From: Puia sp963703355
GTDB taxonomy: Bacteria > Bacteroidota > Bacteroidia > Chitinophagales > Chitinophagaceae
Reading direction: 5' to 3'
Length of the DNA stretch: 64,000 bases
Assembly: GCA_963703355.1 (NCBI GenBank)
Contig: OY969813.1
Location: 2,852,001-2,916,000 of the forward strand
Positions 62,301 through 64,000 of the stretch are shown one piece after another. The number at the start of each line of letters is the position of its first letter. The first letter of the stretch is position 1. Below the pieces are notes generated by a model that was not told where the DNA came from, did no database searches, and saw only the letters and a program-made list of their open reading frames with translations. The position numbers were made by a program, and so were the translations under genes.

Positions 62301-64000
62301 ATGCCGGATCACCATATTGTAAGAATGCAGCAAATCCGAGCCCGACGTTTAGCGGTGGTGGAGTTGCGGGCACATTCTCATCAACAGCGGGACTGGTATT
62401 TGTGAGTGCATCTACGGGGCAGATCAATTTAGCAGCAAGTACACCCGGCACATATACTGTTACAAACACGATAGCAGCTGCAGGTGGATGTACTGCACAG
62501 ACTGCAACAAGTTCGGTTACGATTACTGCATTACCTGTTGCAACAATCAACTATGCAGGATCTCCGTATTGCGCAACAGGCACAGCAGCAGTAACACAAA
62601 CTGGCATCACAGGCGGAACATATACTGCTCCCGCGGGCGTATCGATATCTTCTACAACAGGTGCAATAGATCTAGTAGCAAGCACACCGGGAACATATAC
62701 AGTAACATATAGTTTTACAAGCGGTGCATGTAGCAACACAACTACCGCTTCGATTACTATTACGGCACTTCCAACTGCAACCATTGCTTACAGCGGCTCG
62801 CCATATTGTGCAACAGGAACAGCAGTGCCAACACAAACAGGCACACCAGGCGGGACTTATACAGCGCCAGCCGGAGTTGTAATTAATGGATCGACTGGAG
62901 CAATCAATCTTGCAACCAGTACACCGGGAACCTACACTATAACTTATAGTTTTTCAAGTGGGGCATGTAGTAACACTACAACTGCAAGTATAACAATCAC
63001 TGCACTTCCGATTGCAACTATTGCGTACGCAGGCTCACCCTATTGCGCAACAGGAACAGCAGTGCCAACACAAACAGGCACACCAGGCGGGACTTATACA
63101 GCGCCAGCCGGAGTTGTAATTAATGGATCGACTGGAGCAATCAATCTTTCAACCAGTACACCAGGAACATACACAATAACTTATAGTTTTTCAAGTGGCG
63201 CATGTAGTAACACTATAACTGCAAGTATAACAATCACTGCACTTCCAACAGCAATCATTAGTTATGCAGGAAGTCCATATTGTGCAGTGGGCACAGCGAC
63301 ACCAACCCAATCGGGAACACCTGGTGGAACATACAGTTCTACGCCCGGACTGGTAATAAATTCAGCGAACGGGAATATAGATTTGGTTGCAAGTACGGCT
63401 GGTACATACACGGTGACTTATACATTTACTGCGGGTGCATGTAGTAATACAACCACTGCAAACATTACGATCACTGCCTTACCTGCGGCTACGATTAGTT
63501 ATGGAGGAAGTCCGTTCTGTAAGACGGTGGGTGCAGCTCAGCCAGTGACGCAGACAGGGACAACAGGCGGAGTATATTCATCAACAGCGGGATTAACGAT
63601 TAATGCAGCAACAGGTGCGGTAACACCGAGCACGAGTACAGCAGGAACATATACTGTTACCTATACGATGGCAGCCACTGGTGGATGTACAGTACAAACA
63701 GCAACCACATCAGTAACGATAACTGCATTACCTGTTGCGACGTTCAGTTATACAGGAACACCATATTGTCAAAGTGCCGCGAACCCGAGTCCGACCTTCA
63801 GCGGTGGTGGTGTTGCGGGCACGTTCTCATCAACAGCAGGACTTGTATTTGTGAGTACAACTACAGGTCAGATAAATTTATCAGCAAGTACACCCGGAAC
63901 CTACACGGTCACCAATACCATTGCGGCATCAGGTGGTTGTGCAGCAGTAACTGCTACGAGCTCTGTAACGATTACTGCCTTGCCTGTTGCTACGATCAGC
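50369..64000 (+). CDS. Giant repetitive surface protein, truncated by window end
   Basis: From the ATG at 50369 (signal peptide, cleavage near KSQAR) one frame stays open to the window end: 4,544 codons, with the real end not seen. I checked the frame phase near 51302, 52034, 52772, 53492, 54899, 60002 and 63962 and it is consistent. Region 1 (about 50450-51300) holds three Ig-like modules of about 95 aa with a TYQW-type core. Region 2 (51302-53953) alternates four PA14-like modules with Ig-like modules. Region 3 (53955-57290) has about a dozen Ig-like modules. Region 4 (57290 on) is a tandem array of 79-84-aa modules. Composition is Thr/Ser/Gly/Ala-rich with few charges. Such proteins are typical secreted adhesins; Bacteroidota often send them through type IX secretion, but the C-terminal sorting domain would lie beyond this window. 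No secretion gene is adjacent. Confidence 0.88.
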   Translation, partial: MKNLYAAFLCILISFSALTKSQARSFGGINGNTIGSDQTICNNTTPVPLTGSTPGGGTGIYTYQWQVSSTSSIAGFANIGGATAQGYSPGVLTSNRWYRRIVASGLFLDTTAAVTITVTPVITAASNIITGTQTICYNTLPATLSGPTATGGNGTYTYQWLSSTDNLTYTNIFGATGITYTSPALTVTTWFKRLVTSGGCTNLSAAVLVTITPVITPGSNTISGAQSVCNGQTPFQLPGSTPAGGTGGYTYLWESSTTSATTGFSTAAGTSNGKNYTPLALTQSTWFHRIVISGGCTDISPAVLINVAVAPPGNPSVFGNGVWNVYGYSDNAFTTYTGYYTEPSLTFSTTSRYLSSQSPSFASGYQGCQIPLTGFSVSMKQTNFTPGIYQLNLDSLDDNVNIFLNGTQIYAHTCCVTAAPINNLWTGSLGATDQMELRWVQATGPAFLSLQFQPVTPAPLVPGSISQNLQVCYGEVPPAGFTNSASPTTGCSTLAVQWQKSIDSVTWVPIVGATALTYTETAALIQTTWYRRLATDACNNSIATTPVKVTVNVVAPGDPTVYGNNIWNVYVFQGNGAYSAATYKGYYTEPLLSFNSTNRWANTASPSSASGYQGCVVNPLNTWIDYKRTNFTPAIYQIDIPYHDDYAYLYINGILVFSHLGCCDSHINVWTGPLGPTDQVEYRVSQGGGPSSEALTLTPVTPPTLTSGTIVPSQTICAGNVPPTPFTESVAPTGGCTINNYTWDYSIDNGVTWTNISGANAISYTPTTSVYLQTLFRRTVYDVCGNSAVAIPDTVYMNNSAPGNPAVYGNNTWNVYCFQDINYSIYAGYYTEPLLTFQTTNRYPSTSPPSTASGYQGCQLINTYYSVSMKRTGFTAGIYQIDVTSDDDYNLIYINGVLVSSLTYPTIQNNVWTGNLGPTDQIEVRWRNNAGPGQTGVRFTLVTPTPLLPGSIIAYNPNLCYNDLPIINEVTPASGGCFVNYTWQSSIDGGTTWTTVAGATGNTFSGTVSPTTNIQYRRVATDICGNVAYSAPVTFTQTAGTVGNPSVYGNGVWNVYAYDAAGPGNPSAFSTAQYLGYYVEPLLSFNSLNRWSATGSPSDASGYQGCQVDQDNHWVSYRQTNFTPATYQIDVPYHDDDAYLFINGVQVWSQAGCCVASTNVWTGILGATDKVEFRWREYNGSSSGAVNFTVVTPATTVIPGTIAAGQTICANSTPAAFTSTTDATSSCFVYYQWQSSPDNTTWTDIAGATSNVYAPGPVAAKTYFQRKAINACGVIAYSNTVIVDVYPGILTAGTIANNQTICSGTVPAAFTSTALPTGGNGTYTYQWQSSLDNIGWSNIAGATATAYSPVGVLTATTYYRRNTTSCGSSVFASSNTITVTVNPLPVITTQPANPSSCVNGSTSISVAATGAGLTYQWQVNTGSGFTNVTNVSPYSGATTSTLTINPVIAGMAGYKYQVIISGTCAPILTSNIVTLAVSNNAVITTQPANKTYCEGSNAIFFINASGTGITYQWQQNISGTWTNLVDNAVYSGTLTPTLTITGVVLATMNGNIYRCVLNTTCPGVLNSNQAILTVVAAPSNTIASNQTVCSGIAVSTLTGPAASSYTWQSSTVSSTTGFVNVSNGQNYSPGTISTTTYYQRIAGNGTCTNTSNVVTVTLNSTPIAITSQPAGQNICAGGNATFTATATGPGTLTYQWYENGTPITDGGIYSGSSTNTLTLTGATAGMNNYTYYVAVYASGCSAVAKNSNTVTLTTSNSPTVVTNAPSFVTCQGSSVALTMTASGVGLTYQWQILSGATWNNLSNFGSYSNVNGNSLKINPTTVAMDGSQYRVIVSGTCSPFTATSATTTMNVISPVANNSIANSQNLCAGTPAPFTGSTPTGGNGAYTYQWYLNSGSGWFAISGANGINYSSGPLSVTTQYYRAVSSGGCAAVNSPTITVTILPPTSTTDPSNTTVCAGTNATFTVVGTGSGLSYQWQVNTGSGWSNVINGASYTGVTTATLTVVNPPYGFNNYQYRCVVGGGCIPLSVTSNPATLTVNPTAVITGQPGNVNTCAGSTATYTVTASGAGLSYQWMEKVSAGVFTNITNGGIYSGANSSTLTLSGVTVGMNNNQYMCVVTMGTCPINSLIGSLTVSAQPSLVITNPPTTCAPGTVDITAAAVTAGSTLAGGTLTYWNDIAFTSPVSNPSAISVGGTYYIRVATSAICYDIKPVVVSISSSISNNNISASQAICTGSAPTGLTGTAPGGGTGVYTYQWQQSADNVTYTNIAGATSANYSPGILAATTWYKRVVNSGTCIGTSSAVQITVVSYPTATITYAGSPFCATGTATVTQSGQTGGTYSASPAGLSINSLNGTINLAASSANTYTVTYSFSNGTCNGTTTTSVVVNALPIATIAYAGSPYCATGTATPTQTGISGGTYSGPAGLVIDPTTGAVNLSASTVGTYTVNYFYSNGTCSNITTASITITALPTAAIAYAGSPYCAVGTATPTQSGTPGGTYSSTAGLVINSANGNIDLVASTAGTYTVTYTFTAGACSNTTTANITITALPAATISYGGSPFCKTVGAAQPVTQTGTTGGVYSSTAGLTINAATGAVTPGTSTAGTYTVTYTMAATGGCTVQTATTSVTITALPVATFSYTGTPYCQSAANPSPTFSGGGVAGTFSSTAGLVFVSTTTGQINLSASTPGTYTVTNTIAASGGCAAVTATSSVTITALPVATFSYAGSPYCKSAANPNPTFSGGGVAGTFSSTAGLVFVSASTGQINLAASTPGTYTVTNTIAASGGCTAQTATSSITITALPVATFSYTGTPYCQSAANPSPTFSGGGVAGTFSSTAGLVFVSTATGQINLAASTPGTYTVTNTIAASGGCAVVTATSSITITALPVATFSYTASPYCKNAANPSPTFSGGGVAGTFTSTAGLVFVSAATGQINLAASTPGTYTVTNTIAAAGGCTAQTATSSITITALPVATFSYTGTPYCQSAGNPSPTFSGGGVAGTFSSTAGLVFVSTTTGQINLLASTPGTYTVTNTIAASGGCAVVIATSSITITALPVATFSYTGTPYCRNAANPSPTFSGGGVAGTFSSTAGLVFVSAATGQINLTASTPGTYTVTNTIAAAGGCTAQTATSSVTITALPVATFSYTGSPYCQTAGNPSPTFSGGGVAGTFSSTAGLVFVSTTTGQINLSASTPGTYTVTNTIAASGGCAIVTATASITITALPSATISYAGTPFCKSLATGQPVTQTGTTGGTYSSTGGLTIDPTTGAITPSTSTAGTYTVTYTMAAAGGCTAQTATTSVTITTLPAATINYAGSPFCNSLAAAQPVTRTGTAGGTYSSTVGLTIDPTTGAITPNTSIPGTYTVTYTIAAVGGCAVVTATNSVTITALPIATFSYTASPYCKNSANPSPTFSGGGVAGTFSLTAGLVFVSTATGQVDLTASTPGTYTVKNTIAASGGCAAVTATSSITITALPVATFSYTGSPYCQSAANPNPTFSGGGVAGTFSSTAGLVFVSTSTGQINLSASTPGTYTVTNTIAAAGGCAVVTATSSITITTLPSATFSYTGTPYCQSAANPSPTFSGGGVAGTFSSTAGLVFVSTTTGQINLSASTPGTYTVTNTIAASGGCAAVTATSSVTITALPVATFSYAGSPYCKSAANPNPTFSGGGVAGTFSSTAGLVFVSASTGQINLAASTPGTYTVTNTIAASGGCTAQTATSSITITALPVATFSYTGTPYCQSAANPSPTFSGGGVAGTFSSTAGLVFVSTATGQINLAASTPGTYTVTNTIAASGGCAVVTATSSITITALPAATISYGGSPFCKTVGAAQPVTQTGTTGGVYSSTAGLTINAATGAITPSTSTAGTYTVTYTMAATGGCTVQTATTSVTITALPVATFSYTGTPYCQSAANPSPTFSGGGVAGTFSSTAGLVFVSTTTGQINLSASTPGTYTVTNTIAASGGCGVVTATSSVTITALPVATFSYAGSPYCKNAANPSPTFSGGGVAGTFSSTAGLVFVSASTGQINLAASTPGTYTVTNTIAAAGGCTAQTATSSVTITALPVATINYAGSPYCATGTAAVTQTGITGGTYTAPAGVSISSTTGAIDLVASTPGTYTVTYSFTSGACSNTTTASITITALPTATIAYSGSPYCATGTAVPTQTGTPGGTYTAPAGVVINGSTGAINLATSTPGTYTITYSFSSGACSNTTTASITITALPIATIAYAGSPYCATGTAVPTQTGTPGGTYTAPAGVVINGSTGAINLSTSTPGTYTITYSFSSGACSNTITASITITALPTAIISYAGSPYCAVGTATPTQSGTPGGTYSSTPGLVINSANGNIDLVASTAGTYTVTYTFTAGACSNTTTANITITALPAATISYGGSPFCKTVGAAQPVTQTGTTGGVYSSTAGLTINAATGAVTPSTSTAGTYTVTYTMAATGGCTVQTATTSVTITALPVATFSYTGTPYCQSAANPSPTFSGGGVAGTFSSTAGLVFVSTTTGQINLSASTPGTYTVTNTIAASGGCAAVTATSSVTITALPVATIS
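51302..53953 (+). repeat. Four PA14-like modules interleaved with Ig-like modules
   Basis: Modules at 51302-51736, 52034-52471, 52772-53200 and 53492-53953, about 143-154 aa each, start about 732, 738 and 720 bases apart, each followed by one Ig-like module. Shared residues are P-G-N/D-P, GN-x-x-WNVY, GYYTEPLL-x-F, SGYQGC, a YQIDV strand, DD-x-x-YLxINGV, and VWTG-x-LG-x-TD-x-x-E-x-RW. The DD...INGV and final strands look like PA14. Modules 1, 2 and 4 also have a Cys-Cys pair (TCC or GCC); module 3 lacks it. Function (glycan binding) is inferred. Confidence 0.75.
57290..64000 (+). repeat. Tandem array of 27 complete β-strand modules plus a partial one, in three types
   Basis: In-frame modules begin ALP-x-AT-x-x-Y-x-G-x-P-Y/F-C. 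Type A (79 aa, 237 bp) has C-A-T/V-G-T-A. Type B (83 aa, 249 bp) has C-K-x-x-x-A-x-Q-P-V-T. Type C (84 aa, 252 bp) has S-A-A-N-P-S-P-T-F-S-G-G-G. Order read by eye: A3, B1, C7, B2, C5, B1, C2, A4, B1, C1, then a partial module. DNA identity between some blocks is nearly complete (58268-59004 against 61034-61770, and 57791-58528 against 63263-64000). The array continues past the window. Confidence 0.9.

Noticed and set aside
57715..62784. Several minus-strand open frames of 67-83 codons in the array (57715-57939, 60538-60741, 62299-62550, 62551-62784)
   Set aside because: They are antisense shadows of the repeated modules, share the same repeated pattern and have no independent start context.
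57290..64000. Tandem repeats considered as a CRISPR array or noncoding satellite
   Set aside because: Repeat units are 237-252 bp, divisible by three, and translate as β-strand modules in one frame continuous with the signal peptide at 50369.

Overview
The window comes from a Bacteroidota chromosome, most likely a Chitinophagaceae-like soil or freshwater bacterium. This rests on a SusC/SusD pair, a LytS/LytTR two-component pair, many lipoproteins and β-barrel proteins, AT-rich leaders with weak Shine-Dalgarno sites, a TAnnTTTG-type promoter box and a giant Ig-like surface protein. I saw no rRNA, tRNA, CRISPR array, insertion sequence or prophage. Most genes are intact and ordinary. The last 13.6 kb is one open frame that runs off the end of the window.

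Layout. 1-8.6 kb holds cell-envelope and housekeeping genes: a cupin, a porin with a YceI protein, a LytTR regulator with its LytS-type kinase, two acetyltransferases, a DHCW cupin, small membrane proteins and a lone HigA antitoxin. 8.7-11.9 kb holds a DUF4337 membrane protein, an exported GH13 α-glucosidase and a ChbG/YdjC-type deacetylase. 11.9-23.3 kb, all on the minus strand, is a potassium region: an NtrC-type regulator, an undescribed 28-aa membrane peptide, kdpF, kdpA, kdpB, kdpC, a KdpD reduced to its sensor half, a separate membrane histidine kinase, and the Kup transporter. The regulator is separated from kdp by a 490-bp spacer carrying hairpins, dyads and a σ54-like box.

23.3-31.1 kb is mixed: a lipoprotein, a DUF1624 acyltransferase-like protein, an esterase/SMP-30 fusion, an SPFH protein, an α/β-hydrolase, a small GNAT protein and two genes of unknown function. 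31.2-37.1 kb is a phosphate operon: porin, pstS, pstC, pstA, pstB, phoU, ending in a strong terminator and preceded by 11-bp-phased repeats resembling a Pho box. 37.2-39.6 kb holds a β-barrel protein, a YHS lipoprotein, an AraC/Ogt fusion and a small lipoprotein. 39.8-50.0 kb is a SusC/SusD pair, an ASPIC/UnbV FG-GAP lipoprotein and a seven-CXXCH multihaem cytochrome.

From 50369 to the window end is one uninterrupted frame of at least 4,544 codons. It has a signal peptide, about 17 Ig-like modules, four copies of a PA14-like module interleaved with Ig modules, and a tandem array of 27 complete modules plus the start of another. The array modules are of three types (79, 83 and 84 residues) and show very recent multi-module duplications. 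The most interesting items are this protein (its PA14-like module and higher-order array structure) and the re-wired Kdp locus (split sensor, NtrC-type regulator with an altered GAFTGA loop, new small ORF, dyad-rich control region).
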